13,037 bases of DNA from an uncultured bacterium (GTDB taxonomy: Bacteria > Bacillota > Clostridia > Oscillospirales > Ruminococcaceae), in assembly GCA_905215595.1 (NCBI GenBank), contig CAJMQZ010000055.1, forward strand, positions 1-13,037, read 5' to 3'. Shown here one piece after another: positions 1 through 5,902 of this stretch. The position numbers were made by a program, and so were the translations under genes. The notes under the pieces were generated by a model. That model was not told the origin of the DNA. It was given only the letters and a program-made list of their open reading frames with translations, and searched no databases. Within the stretch, counting starts at the first letter, position 1; each line of letters starts with the position of its first letter.

Positions 1-48
1 GGGCTCATAACCCGAAGGTCGTTGGTTCAAATCCGGCCCCCGCAACCA
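1..48 (+). tRNA. tRNA-fMet (initiator), 3' part
   Basis: The window opens inside the anticodon arm. The anticodon is CAT at 6-8, in the loop CTCATAA. The arm has three consecutive G:C pairs (GGG 1-3 with CCC 11-13), the hallmark of initiator rather than elongator tRNA-Met. The T arm follows (21-37, with TTCAAAT in the loop), then the 3' acceptor strand 38-44, the discriminator A45 and an encoded CCA at 46-48. The 5' half lies outside the window. An intrinsic terminator starts three bases later. Identification as tRNA(CAT) is firm; initiator identity is inferred from the G:C pairs. Confidence 0.93.
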
Positions 49-50
49 CC

Positions 51-87
51 AAGCAGGTTGAATTCTATGAATTCAACCTGCTTTTTT
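51..87 (+). terminator. Intrinsic terminator of the tRNA transcript
   Basis: A perfect 15-bp stem (51-65 with 69-83) and a 3-nt loop TAT run into a T tract at 82-87. It directly follows the tRNA CCA end. Confidence 0.9.
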
Positions 88-89
88 GG

Positions 90-249
90 TCTTTGTGACT
101 TTTTGAGGCGGGAACAGCCAGAGCAGTGCGACGTTGAACACATTCTAGACGCGGCCTGCACGTCCTCCACCGTATCCAGCGCTTCGATGCGGCGGGCGTA
201 GCTGGAGGAAATTTTATCCACATAAAAGAGGTGCACCGCGTTATGCTCA
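90..249. other. Unassigned stretch, possible gene debris
   Basis: No credible gene is seen here. A minus-strand reading frame from an ATG near 275 begins MNVPLHKAIEHNAVHLF and has a fairly protein-like composition for about 40 residues. It lacks a Shine-Dalgarno sequence, runs back through the terminator and tRNA, and matches no family I recognise. It may be the N-terminal relic of a deleted gene. Confidence 0.3.
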
Positions 250-837
250 ATGGCCTTGTGCAGCGGGACGTTCATAATTAAGAATGTTCTGGCAAAGGCT
301 GTCTTTTTCTGTTATACTCTAGCCAATCTGGAAAGCGACACCGTCACCTTTTTTGATCTGGACGAGAGCGGCGTGGAGATGGTGTTCAACCTGAACTTCA
401 TCGGCACGCTGCTGCCCACGCAGGCCTTTGCCCGCCAGATGGTAGGCCGCGAGGGCTGCAACATCCTGAACATTTCCAGCATGAATGCCTACCTGCCCCT
501 GACCAAGATCCCCGCCTACTCCGGCTCCAAGGCTGCTGTGACCAACTTTACCCAGTGGCTGGCGGTGCACTTCAGCAAGGTGGGCATCCGGGTCAACGCC
601 ATTGCCCCGGGCTTTTTTGCCAGCGAGCAGAACGCAAAGCTGCTCTTCAACGAGGACGGCACCCCCACTGACCGCACCAAAAAGATCCTTGCCGCCACCC
701 CCATGGGACACTTCGGCGACAGCGAGAAAGACCTTGTGGGCGCGCTGCTGTTTTTGTTGAACAATGATGCAGCCGGTTTCATCACCAGCATCTGCCTGCC
801 GGTGGACGGCGGCTTCTCGGCATATTCCGGCGTGTAA
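250..837 (+). pseudogene. 5'-truncated SDR oxidoreductase (probable D-mannonate oxidoreductase type)
   Basis: From about base 328 the frame encodes the C-terminal two thirds of a short-chain dehydrogenase. It has the helix-4 region NLNFIGT, the catalytic Ser in NISSMNAY, the YSGSK catalytic Tyr-Lys motif, VRVNAIAPGFF-like substrate-loop sequence (here IRVNAIAPGFF) and the C-terminal LPVDGGFSAYSGV typical of the SDR-type fructuronate/D-mannonate oxidoreductases of Clostridia. The N-terminal Rossmann half with the TGxxxGxG NAD(P)-binding motif is absent; full-length relatives are about 270-285 aa. The first in-frame ATG (250) has no Shine-Dalgarno sequence, and the residues before LESDTVTFFDLDE do not look like an SDR. 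A deletion has probably removed the 5' end, leaving an inactive remnant. The substrate assignment rests on remembered family sequence only. Confidence 0.75.
290..318 (+). promoter_or_regulatory. Possible promoter before the SDR remnant
   Basis: TATACT at 313-318 is a good -10 box. The only -35 candidate is CTGGCA/TGGCAA at 289-295, with 17-18 nt spacing, which is weak. It lies only about 10 nt before homology to the dehydrogenase begins, so it may be a surviving promoter of the deleted 5' part or a coincidence. Confidence 0.35.
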
Positions 838-860
838 TAAGTGCCGTAAAATATACAAAA

Positions 861-910
861 CAACCCCTGTTTCCCGGTGCAGCAGCCCGGCGGGACAGGG
901 GTGTTTTTTT
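861..910 (+). terminator. Intrinsic terminator after the SDR remnant
   Basis: ACCCCTGT (863-870) pairs with ACAGGGGT (895-902), with further C/G pairing inside, followed by seven T (904-910). Confidence 0.85.
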
Positions 911-920
911 CAACGGGGTG

Positions 921-955
921 AACAAAAGGCTTCCCCCTGGCCGGGGGAAGCCTTT
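921..955 (-). terminator. Terminator of the sigma/DUF4349 operon
   Basis: A perfect 13-bp stem (925-937 with 943-955) has a 5-nt loop. On the minus strand it is followed by TTTTGTT. It lies about 20 bases beyond the stop of the DUF4349 gene and back to back with the SDR terminator. Confidence 0.85.
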
Positions 956-974
956 ATGCGGAAAATTTATGAGG

Positions 975-2138
975 TCACTTCTTTGGGTGCTTTTTGCGCC
1001 ATGCAAGTGCCACGGCAACAGCGGCACACGCCAGCACTGCCAGCGGCCAGACGGAGGCCAACGCTACCACGAACTGCTGCAAGCCGTTTACAAAGTTGCC
1101 CCAGCCAGCGGTAAAGGCGGTGCCGATGCGGGAGAAAAAGCCCTCGTCGGCGGGTGTGTAGGTCTGCACCTCGTTCAGGTCGATATACACGGTGCACTGC
1201 TGCACCTGATCGCTGTACCAGTCCAGCTGGCTCTGCCAGCTTTCGATCTGGGACTGCACCTCGGTGAGGGAGTCCTCGATCTGCAATAGATCCGAAAGAG
1301 TTTCGGCTTGTGCCTGCAATTGCTGTAAGCGGGTGCGCTGCGCCTGCAGGTTAGAAAGCCGCGCGGACACGTCCATATACTGGGTGGTCACATCATCGGC
1401 CTGCTGGCTGCGGTAGGTCACATTACCGGCAGCGGCCACAGCCTCCAGAAAGCTCTGGTAGCTGGCCTGCGGCACCCGGTAGGTCAGGCTTACGGAGCGG
1501 CTGGAACCGGTGCGCGTGTACTCGCTGCTGGATTCCAGATAGCCGCCCGCCTCGGCAAGAGCGCTGTCCAGTGCACTGAGGGCTGTTTCGTAGTCCTTGC
1601 TTTCCAGTGTCAGGTTGGCGGTGTAGATGATCTTGGCACTGTCCACCGCAGGCGCAGCAGCCTCGGTGCTGCCGGTGCCGCTGTACTCCGTTTCCAGAGA
1701 GCGGTCGTCTGCATCCAGACTGTAATTCACCGCCTCGGGGGTGCTGTCCAGCGCGGCATGCTGGAGATCAAACCCGCCCGCTGCCACAGAGGCAGCAGAG
1801 CTGTCGGCAGCGCCTTCGGCTGCGTACAGGGCGGGCGCGCTGCTTTTGGCGCTGCCCATCCCGATGCCCAGATGCAGGGTGCTGTAACCCAGCACGCACA
1901 CGGCCAGACAGGCAGCCAGCGTGCCCAGCTGCTTTACCGGGAAGTGGATGGGCTTTTTCTTCTTGGCTTCGGTGTTCAAGGGTGCTGCGGGTGCAGCGGT
2001 CTGCGGGGCAGGGGCGGCCATCATGGGTTCAGCCTTTTCCTCCGCAGTCAGGGTGTCGGTCATGGCCAGCAGTTTTGCCTTCAGATCGTCCGGGGCAGCA
2101 AGGTCATCGACCTCCATCTTATATTCATACCACCTCAT
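975..2138 (-). CDS. DUF4349 membrane protein with anti-sigma-like N-terminus
   Basis: The 387-aa protein has three visible parts. (1) A cytoplasmic N-terminus (1-70, MRWYEYKMEVDDLAAPDDL...) resembles the start of putative anti-sigma proteins encoded next to ECF factors, and ends in a basic KKKKP stretch. (2) One membrane helix lies at about 71-92. (3) A low-complexity Ala/Ser linker leads to a DUF4349 region from about 168, with a long Gln/Leu-rich coiled coil at about 265-315 (LSNLQAQRTRLQQLQAQ). A second membrane helix near 358-380 ends in RKKHPKK. The coiled coil and the Ala/Ser linker should therefore lie outside the membrane, with both ends inside. The start codon overlaps the upstream sigma gene by 14 nt, so the two are co-transcribed and probably translationally coupled. 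A role as membrane-anchored regulator of the sigma factor is inferred from this context and from the N-terminus. No function is established for DUF4349. Confidence 0.88.
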   Translation of the reverse strand: MRWYEYKMEVDDLAAPDDLKAKLLAMTDTLTAEEKAEPMMAAPAPQTAAPAAPLNTEAKKKKPIHFPVKQLGTLAACLAVCVLGYSTLHLGIGMGSAKSSAPALYAAEGAADSSAASVAAGGFDLQHAALDSTPEAVNYSLDADDRSLETEYSGTGSTEAAAPAVDSAKIIYTANLTLESKDYETALSALDSALAEAGGYLESSSEYTRTGSSRSVSLTYRVPQASYQSFLEAVAAAGNVTYRSQQADDVTTQYMDVSARLSNLQAQRTRLQQLQAQAETLSDLLQIEDSLTEVQSQIESWQSQLDWYSDQVQQCTVYIDLNEVQTYTPADEGFFSRIGTAFTAGWGNFVNGLQQFVVALASVWPLAVLACAAVAVALAWRKKHPKK

Positions 2139-2619
2139 CTTCGATCTCCTCCTTCAGCATCGTATGTAACTGTGCCCGTGCGCGCCGCAGCCAGCTTAGT
2201 ACCGTGTTTGTGGGCACCGCCATCATCCGCCCGATCTCTGCCGCAGTGTATCCTTCGTAGTAGTGCAGATAGATGGCATTGCGATAGTTTTCCGGCAGGG
2301 TGCGGATAGCATCCAGCACGCTGCCGTCCTCCGCGAGGACATCGGGGGCGGGCAGGTTCTCGTCCAGTTCAGTGTCCTTTTGGTGGGCGGCGCGGGTCAG
2401 GTCCCGGCAGCGGTTGATTGCCACCCGCAGCAGCCATGCTTTGAGATGCTCCTCACTCTCAAAGATGCCGTTGTAGTGCAGCAGTTTTTCAAATACATCC
2501 TGCACCACATCCTCAGCATCGGCTGTGCAGCGGCAATTATGTACCGCAGTGCGGTAGACGGTGTCGCTGTAACGCTGCACCGACAAGGTAAATACTTCGT
2601 TTCTGGTCAGCTGTCCCAT
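2125..2619 (-). CDS. ECF-type RNA polymerase sigma factor
   Basis: The 164-aa protein has the two-domain plan of extracytoplasmic-function sigma factors. Region 2 is at about 10-75, including the DAEDVVQDVFEKLL motif and LKAWLLRVAINRCRD. A short acidic linker follows, then region 4 at about 105-155 (LPENYRNAIYLHYYEGYTAAEIG, helix-turn-helix ending SWLRRARAQL). It should redirect RNA polymerase to its own promoter class. The ATG at 2619 is chosen because AAGGAGAG lies about 8 nt upstream; an in-frame ATG at 2712 would add 31 non-conserved residues and has no usable ribosome site. The downstream DUF4349 gene overlaps its 3' end by 14 nt and is the likely partner. The regulon and stimulus cannot be read from the window. 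Confidence 0.92.
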   Translation of the reverse strand: MGQLTRNEVFTLSVQRYSDTVYRTAVHNCRCTADAEDVVQDVFEKLLHYNGIFESEEHLKAWLLRVAINRCRDLTRAAHQKDTELDENLPAPDVLAEDGSVLDAIRTLPENYRNAIYLHYYEGYTAAEIGRMMAVPTNTVLSWLRRARAQLHTMLKEEIEDEVV

Positions 2620-2879
2620 TGTATAAACTCTCCTTGGATGCCCGGAAGCGGGCTTCTCGATGGAATGTTTGTGGTTCTCACGGGGACGTTCACTTGATAT
2701 ACGGCTCAGCATCCCCGATTATTGCAGAACAAAACCCGGTTCCTTCCATTTTTTGTGTGCCGGACGCACCGTACCGCAAGGCACGTCCACGTTCTCCGAC
2801 AGGGGTTGGATATCCTGCCGGTTTACCGGTCAGTATACCACGGAATCGTAGAAAGGAAAAGAGGGGAGGGTGCCCCTCC
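2620..2879. promoter_or_regulatory. Leader/promoter region of the sigma operon
   Basis: On the minus strand TATACT lies at 2837-2832 with a weak TTTTCC at -35 (2860-2855, 17-nt spacing). This gives a leader of about 200 nt to the sigma start. A GCCCG-CTTC-CGGGC hairpin (about 2641-2654) lies just before the ribosome site. No gene is seen in the region. Confidence 0.4.
2857..2878 (-). terminator. Possible terminator after the 190-aa ORF
   Basis: On the minus strand GGAGGG-GCA-CCCTCC lies just after the stop codon and is followed by CCTCTTTTCC. The short stem and imperfect T tract make this a weak terminator, so some readthrough into the sigma operon is possible. Confidence 0.4.
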
Positions 2880-3452
2880 TTATTTATAGACCCTTTGCAG
2901 CAAGGCCAGCCGCTCGGAGAGAAAGGTCTCTGCCTTGGGGTGATGCAGCCAGCATTTGCCGTCGGCGCTGTGCACCAGCTTGTGCGCCAGTGCGGCGGGG
3001 GCGGTGTCGATGGCTACCACGTCCTGCATGGTCAATTGCAGGGTGAGCGCCGCCGGAACATCCGGCAGCGGCGGCAGCGGGTCCTCCCACACAAAGGGCG
3101 GCAGCAGCTGCACCGCCACGGTCAGACGGGTACATTCCTCGGTCAGCAAAAGGGCGGCGGGGGTGCCGTCCGGCTGCACCTGCAAGCTGCTGTATAAAAG
3201 CTGCATCCGAGCAGGGGAGAGCAGCCGGGTCAGGCCCTCTGCCGGAGCTGCCGCAAGCTGCAGATACCCGGCGGCCTCCTCCCGGTAGATGCGCCGGGCG
3301 GGGGCATGCAGCCCTGCGTAGAGGGCGGGCAGCATAAAGCTGCCGCTTTTTTCCAACGCCTGCTGCGCCAGCAGATAGAACTCGGTCAGCGGGTACGCCG
3401 CATCCGGCAGCGGCATCCCGAAATCTGGCCGCGATACATGACCTCCACCCAT
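2880..3452 (-). CDS. Hypothetical protein, 190 aa
   Basis: I do not recognise this protein. It has no signal peptide, no clear membrane helix and no nucleotide- or metal-binding motif. It is rich in Leu, Ala and Pro, with an amphipathic N-terminal segment (AAYPLTEFYLLAQQAL), a proline-rich middle (PPFVWEDPLPPLPDVP) and a C-terminus containing CWLHHPKAETFLSERLALL. The start at 3452 is supported by GGAGGT four bases upstream, slightly close; the next in-frame ATG lacks a ribosome site. Codon use (G/C at third positions) matches its neighbours, which supports real coding. It lies upstream of the sigma operon on the same strand, separated by a weak terminator, so a functional tie to the sigma factor is possible but not shown. 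Confidence 0.7.
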   Translation of the reverse strand: MGGGHVSRPDFGMPLPDAAYPLTEFYLLAQQALEKSGSFMLPALYAGLHAPARRIYREEAAGYLQLAAAPAEGLTRLLSPARMQLLYSSLQVQPDGTPAALLLTEECTRLTVAVQLLPPFVWEDPLPPLPDVPAALTLQLTMQDVVAIDTAPAALAHKLVHSADGKCWLHHPKAETFLSERLALLQRVYK

Positions 3453-3471
3453 GGGGACCTCCGTGTTTTTC

Positions 3472-3500
3472 TTGACATTTCGTGCAAAATGGGCTATACT
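3472..3500 (+). promoter_or_regulatory. Antisense RNA promoter, copy 1
   Basis: TTGACA (3472-3477), 17-nt spacer, TATACT (3495-3500): a near-perfect sigmaA promoter with no protein gene downstream on its strand. It has the same spacing and hexamers as the promoters at 5868 and 6837. Confidence 0.85.
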
Positions 3501-3506
3501 GCAAAT

Positions 3507-3606
3507 AGAAAGGGTGCTGGCTGCAAGGGTCAGTTTCCTTCGGCTAAGTAGTCAATAAGAATGACCGCTCAGTGTTTGTGAGACTGTGGGCGGTCATTTC
3601 TTATTG
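3507..3606 (+). ncRNA. Antisense RNA of type I toxin-antitoxin copy 1 (putative)
   Basis: This is the transcript expected from the 3472 promoter. It would carry an imperfect 5' hairpin (GCTGGC...GTCAGT, 3516-3534, needing G:U pairs). A long terminator-like hairpin follows (3554-3568 with 3590-3605), ending TTCTTATTGTT. The 3' part covers the stop codon and 3' UTR of the minus-strand peptide ORF. In TxpA/RatA and Fst systems such RNAs block the toxin mRNA by pairing. Ends are estimated from promoter and hairpin, not measured. Confidence 0.65.
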
Positions 3607-3704
3607 TTATGGATCTCCTGAAAGATCGCCCATGAGATTTTAAACGTGATTCCCACTGTACCGCCGATGACGACAAGCAGTTGCAGAACATCGTTCAACA
3701 CCAT
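3594..3704 (-). CDS. Putative type I toxin peptide, copy 1 (36 aa, one membrane helix)
   Basis: The frame reads MVLNDVLQLLVVIGGTVGIT, then FKISWAIFQEIHNNKK. It has a short N-terminal amphipathic turn, one hydrophobic segment of about 18 residues (6-24) and a basic C-terminus ending KK, the profile of holin-like and TxpA/BsrG-type toxins. AAAGGGGGGA lies about 7 nt before the ATG at 3704. The stop codon lies inside the hairpin that ends the opposing RNA. Peptides from the copies at 5986 and 6959 share the plan (Val/Leu-rich helix, final Lys run), which supports real coding in spite of the small size. Toxicity is inferred from family resemblance and layout. Confidence 0.7.
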   Translation of the reverse strand: MVLNDVLQLLVVIGGTVGITFKISWAIFQEIHNNKK

Positions 3705-3804
3705 GACGCATCCCCCCTTTCGCATTTGCGTCCGGGGGAACCGAGCAATAAGGTTTCACAGCCCCCGGACACTTACCGGAGGACGTTAGACCACCTTTTT
3801 ATGC
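3705..3804 (-). promoter_or_regulatory. Structured leader and promoter of toxin copy 1
   Basis: On the minus strand a CATAAA -10-like box (3803-3798) is followed by the block GTGGTCTA shared with copy 3. A strong hairpin (GTCCGGGGG...CCCCCGGAC, about 3730-3770), a small hairpin (CGCA/TGCG) and the GGGGGG ribosome site come next. The C-rich arm can alternatively pair with the ribosome site, as known for type I toxin mRNAs. Confidence 0.5.
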
Positions 3805-3815
3805 AGACAGCACCC

Positions 3816-3840
3816 GCCGCCGTTTCCGGCGGCATTTTTA
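3816..3840 (+). terminator. GC hairpin with T tract upstream of bioY
   Basis: GCCGCCG (3816-3822) pairs with CGGCGGC (3827-3833), followed by ATTTTTATTTT. It would stop plus-strand readthrough from the antisense promoter before bioY. Confidence 0.6.
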
Positions 3841-3880
3841 TTTTAACATACTTTCCACAGTATTACAATCAAAATTCTGA

Positions 3881-3936
3881 TTGTAAACCCTTTGCAAACT
3901 TTTCCGTTGACCTGCGGCGCACCGGTGCGGTATACT
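3881..3936 (+). promoter_or_regulatory. bioY promoter with candidate BirA operator
   Basis: The promoter is TTGACC (3907-3912), 18-nt spacer, TATACT (3931-3936). TTGTAAACC at 3881-3889 is identical to the classical left half of BirA operators. A weaker right half, CGTTGACCT (3905-3913, 5 of 9 matches to GGTTTACAA), follows at the expected 15-nt spacing and overlaps the -35 box. Binding there would block transcription when biotin is plentiful. Confidence 0.55.
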
Positions 3937-3983
3937 CGAGCACAGATGCCTTGCAAAATGAAAAAACAGAGGGGAAACTGACC

Positions 3984-4553
3984 ATGAAAGACAAAAAACT
4001 GACTACTTATCAGATGGCTGTCACTGCGGTGATGGCTGCCGTGCTGTGCGTGCTGGGGCCGCTGACCGTGCCCATCGGAGCCGTGCCCATCTCGTTGGCA
4101 AACTTTGTGATCTGCCTGACCGCATGGCTGCTGGGGCCGAAGTTCGGCACCCTGAGCGTGGTCATCTATCTGGCACTGGGCGCCATCGGTATTCCGGTGT
4201 TCTCCGGCTATGGTGCCGGCCTTGCCAAGCTGGCAGGCCCTACCGGCGGTTATTTGGTAGGCTATCTGCTGCTGGCCTTCATCGGTGGTATGTTCATTGA
4301 AAAGAGCAAGGGCAACCCGGTGGTTTCCGCTGTGGGTCTGGTGCTGGGCGATGCCGCCTGCTATGTGCTGGGCACGGCATGGTTCGTGTTCCAGATGCAG
4401 TGTGAGCTGGGCTACGCGCTGACGGTCTGCGTCTACCCCTTCATTGCGCTGGACTTGGGCAAGATCGTGGTGTCCTGCATCGTGGGTGCGCTGCTGCGTA
4501 AGCGCCTGACGCAGGCAGGCGTGCTGAAGCTGCAGAATGCAGTTTCAGAATGA
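3984..4553 (+). CDS. bioY: BioY, substrate-binding (S) component of a biotin ECF transporter
   Basis: The 189-aa, very hydrophobic protein has about six membrane helices and the BioY signature AIGIPVFSGYGAGLAKLAGPTGGYLVGYLL (written in the protein as LGAIGIPVFSGYG then GPTGGYLVGY, residues about 70-100). The length is normal for the family. BioY captures biotin in the membrane and works alone or with the shared EcfA/A'/T energising module, which is not in this window. The ATG at 3984 follows GAGGGG by 9-10 nt and starts MKDKKLTTYQMA, a typical BioY beginning; an upstream in-frame extension has no homology. It is monocistronic, behind its own promoter with a candidate BirA site. It converges on argF across the hairpin array, and its stop codon is the first triplet of that array. 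Confidence 0.95.
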   Translation: MKDKKLTTYQMAVTAVMAAVLCVLGPLTVPIGAVPISLANFVICLTAWLLGPKFGTLSVVIYLALGAIGIPVFSGYGAGLAKLAGPTGGYLVGYLLLAFIGGMFIEKSKGNPVVSAVGLVLGDAACYVLGTAWFVFQMQCELGYALTVCVYPFIALDLGKIVVSCIVGALLRKRLTQAGVLKLQNAVSE

Positions 4554-4768
4554 TGAGCCTGCGGCAATGATGTGCTGCGCAATGAGGTTGTTCCTGCGGA
4601 ACAAATGATGCACCTGCTGCGCAGGCATGAATATAATGGAAAACAACAGCAAAAACCCTGCGTGATTTTTCACGCAGGGTTTTTGCTTGCGCATTTTATC
4701 ATTTGTGCGCACCGCGCACAACATCATTGCCGTAGGCTCATCATATTCCGCATAAGCGGAATACATCA
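4551..4768. repeat. Array of small hairpins between bioY and argF (inverted repeat)
   Basis: The whole gap is built of short hairpins separated by AATGATG-like spacers. Left half: GCC-TGC-GGC (4557), TGC-TGC-GCA (4573), TTGTTCC-TGC-GGAACAA (4588), CCTGC-TGC-GCAGG (4613); all four have the loop TGC. Right half, inverted: TGTGCGC-ACC-GCGCACA (4704), GCC-GTA-GGC (4729), TATTCCGC-ATAA-GCGGAATA (4744). The outer 23 nt at 4551-4573 are the reverse complement of 4721-4743 with one mismatch. The spacer TGATGA supplies the bioY stop, and its mirror supplies the argF stop. Confidence 0.75.
4651..4684. terminator. Bidirectional terminator between bioY and argF
   Basis: AAAAACCCTGCGTGA (4651-4665) pairs perfectly with 4670-4684 around a 4-T loop. 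The A/T tracts serve both converging transcripts. It sits at the centre of the hairpin array. Confidence 0.88.
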
Positions 4769-5761
4769 TTCCTCATACCCTAGGGTAGCCGCCATGACCG
4801 CCTTGATGGTGTGCATCCGGTTCTCGGCCTCGTCAAACACGATGCTCTGGGGGCCTTCAAATACCTCGTCGGTCACCTCCATGGCGTCGCGGCCAAAGCG
4901 TTCGCCCATCTCCTTGCCTACGGTGGTCTTGTGGTCGTGGTAGGCGGGCAGGCAATGCATAAATACTGCATCCGGGCCTGCAATATTCATCAGATCCTGA
5001 TTGATCTGGTAGGTGGCAAGATCGTGGATGCGCTCTGCCCAGACTTCTACCGGCTCGCCCATGGACACCCACACATCGGTGTACAGCACGTCCGCGCCTT
5101 TTGCTGCCTTGACGGGATCCTCCTCAAAGGAGAGGGTAGCCCCGGTCTGGGCGGCAATAGCCTGACACTGTTCCACAAGCGCGGCATCCGGCTGGTACTT
5201 TTTGGGGGCGCAGGCGGTAAAGTGCAGGCCCATCTTGGCGCAGCCCACCATCAGGCTGTTGCCCATGTTGTAGCGGGCGTCACCAAAGTAAACAAAGTGG
5301 ATGCCCTTCAGATGACCGAAATGCTCCTGAATGGTAAGGAAATCGGCCAAGATCTGGGTGGGGTGGAACTCGTTGGTCAGGCCGTTCCACACCGGAACAC
5401 CGGCGTAGTTTGCCAGATCCTCCACGATCTGCTGGCCGTAGCCCCGGTACTCGATGCCGTCAAACATCCGTCCCAGAACCCGGGCGGTATCGGCGATGGA
5501 CTCCTTTTTGCCGATCTGGCTGCCGGAGGGGTCCAGATAGGTCACTTCCATGCCCAGATCGTGGGCGGCGACCTCAAAGCTGCAGCGGGTGCGGGTGGAG
5601 GTCTTTTCAAAGATCAGAGCAATATTTTTGCCCCGCAGCTGGTCGTGACGGATACCGGCCTTCTTTTTGGCTTTCAGGTCAGCGGCCAGCTCCAGCAGTT
5701 GCCCGATCTCGGCAGGGGTGTAGTCCAATAGCTTCAAAAAGCTGCGATTTTTCAGCTCCAT
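4766..5761 (-). CDS. argF: Ornithine carbamoyltransferase
   Basis: The 331-aa protein has the normal family length. It carries the carbamoyl-phosphate-binding STRTR motif (residues 55-59), HPTQ (133-136), the ornithine-binding DVWVSMGE (229-236) and the HCLPA motif with its catalytic Cys (269-273). It condenses ornithine and carbamoyl phosphate to citrulline in arginine synthesis, or runs in reverse in the deiminase pathway. The biosynthetic role is favoured because a perfect ARG box lies in its leader and no deiminase genes are nearby. The start ATG follows GAGAGGGAAA. It is transcribed alone from its own promoter and ends at the shared hairpin array with bioY. The other arg genes are not in the window. 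Confidence 0.96.
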   Translation of the reverse strand: MELKNRSFLKLLDYTPAEIGQLLELAADLKAKKKAGIRHDQLRGKNIALIFEKTSTRTRCSFEVAAHDLGMEVTYLDPSGSQIGKKESIADTARVLGRMFDGIEYRGYGQQIVEDLANYAGVPVWNGLTNEFHPTQILADFLTIQEHFGHLKGIHFVYFGDARYNMGNSLMVGCAKMGLHFTACAPKKYQPDAALVEQCQAIAAQTGATLSFEEDPVKAAKGADVLYTDVWVSMGEPVEVWAERIHDLATYQINQDLMNIAGPDAVFMHCLPAYHDHKTTVGKEMGERFGRDAMEVTDEVFEGPQSIVFDEAENRMHTIKAVMAATLGYEE

Positions 5762-5789
5762 TGTATATTTCCCTCTCTATGCAAATATT

Positions 5790-5807
5790 CTTGAATATTT
5801 ATTCAAG
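5790..5807. promoter_or_regulatory. ARG box (ArgR/AhrC operator) for argF
   Basis: CTTGAATATTTATTCAAG is a perfect 8-bp inverted repeat around TT and fits the 18-bp ArgR consensus wnTGAATwwwwATTCAnw at every fixed position. It lies just downstream of the predicted argF start site, so bound repressor would block early elongation or initiation. ATATTC at 5785-5790 may be part of an adjoining half box. Confidence 0.85.
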
Positions 5808-5817
5808 CTTTGATCCT

Positions 5818-5846
5818 ATTATAATACGTTGCATCGGGAAGGTCAA
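5818..5846 (-). promoter_or_regulatory. argF promoter
   Basis: On the minus strand TTGACC (5846-5841), 17-nt spacer and TATAAT (5823-5818) give a strong sigmaA promoter. Its -35 lies in the left arm of an 11-bp inverted repeat (5833-5843 with 5853-5863). Confidence 0.88.
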
Positions 5847-5863
5847 GAGGGAACCTTCCCGAT
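5833..5863. repeat. 11-bp inverted repeat over the argF -35
   Basis: ATCGGGAAGGT (5833-5843) and ACCTTCCCGAT (5853-5863) are perfect mirror arms around 9 nt. They lie between the argF promoter and the divergent antisense promoter of copy 2. There is no T tract, so an operator or insulating hairpin is more likely than a terminator. Confidence 0.55.
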
Positions 5864-5867
5864 TGTC

Positions 5868-5896
5868 TTGACAAAGAACACACAGAAGGCTATACT
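5868..5896 (+). promoter_or_regulatory. Antisense RNA promoter, copy 2
   Basis: TTGACA (5868-5873), 17-nt spacer, TATACT (5891-5896). It diverges from the argF promoter, with only about 20 bp between the two -35 boxes. Confidence 0.88.
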
Positions 5897-5902
5897 ATAA
5901 AC

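Noticed and set aside
27..275. 82-codon minus-strand frame across the tRNA end and terminator
   Set aside because: It has no ribosome site and runs through a tRNA and its terminator. At most the first 40 codons are a relic.
3610..3704. Plus-strand coding of bioY starting far upstream (from 3681)
   Set aside because: The extension would cover the toxin leader, a terminator and the bioY promoter. The ATG at 3984 has the ribosome site and the family N-terminus.
4545..4769. 74-codon minus-strand frame across the hairpin array
   Set aside because: Its sequence simply reads through the repeats and terminator, and it has no ribosome site. Frames like this arise wherever such arrays occur.
4811..5731. 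306-codon plus-strand frame opposite argF
   Set aside because: It is an antisense shadow; argF motifs are complete on the minus strand.
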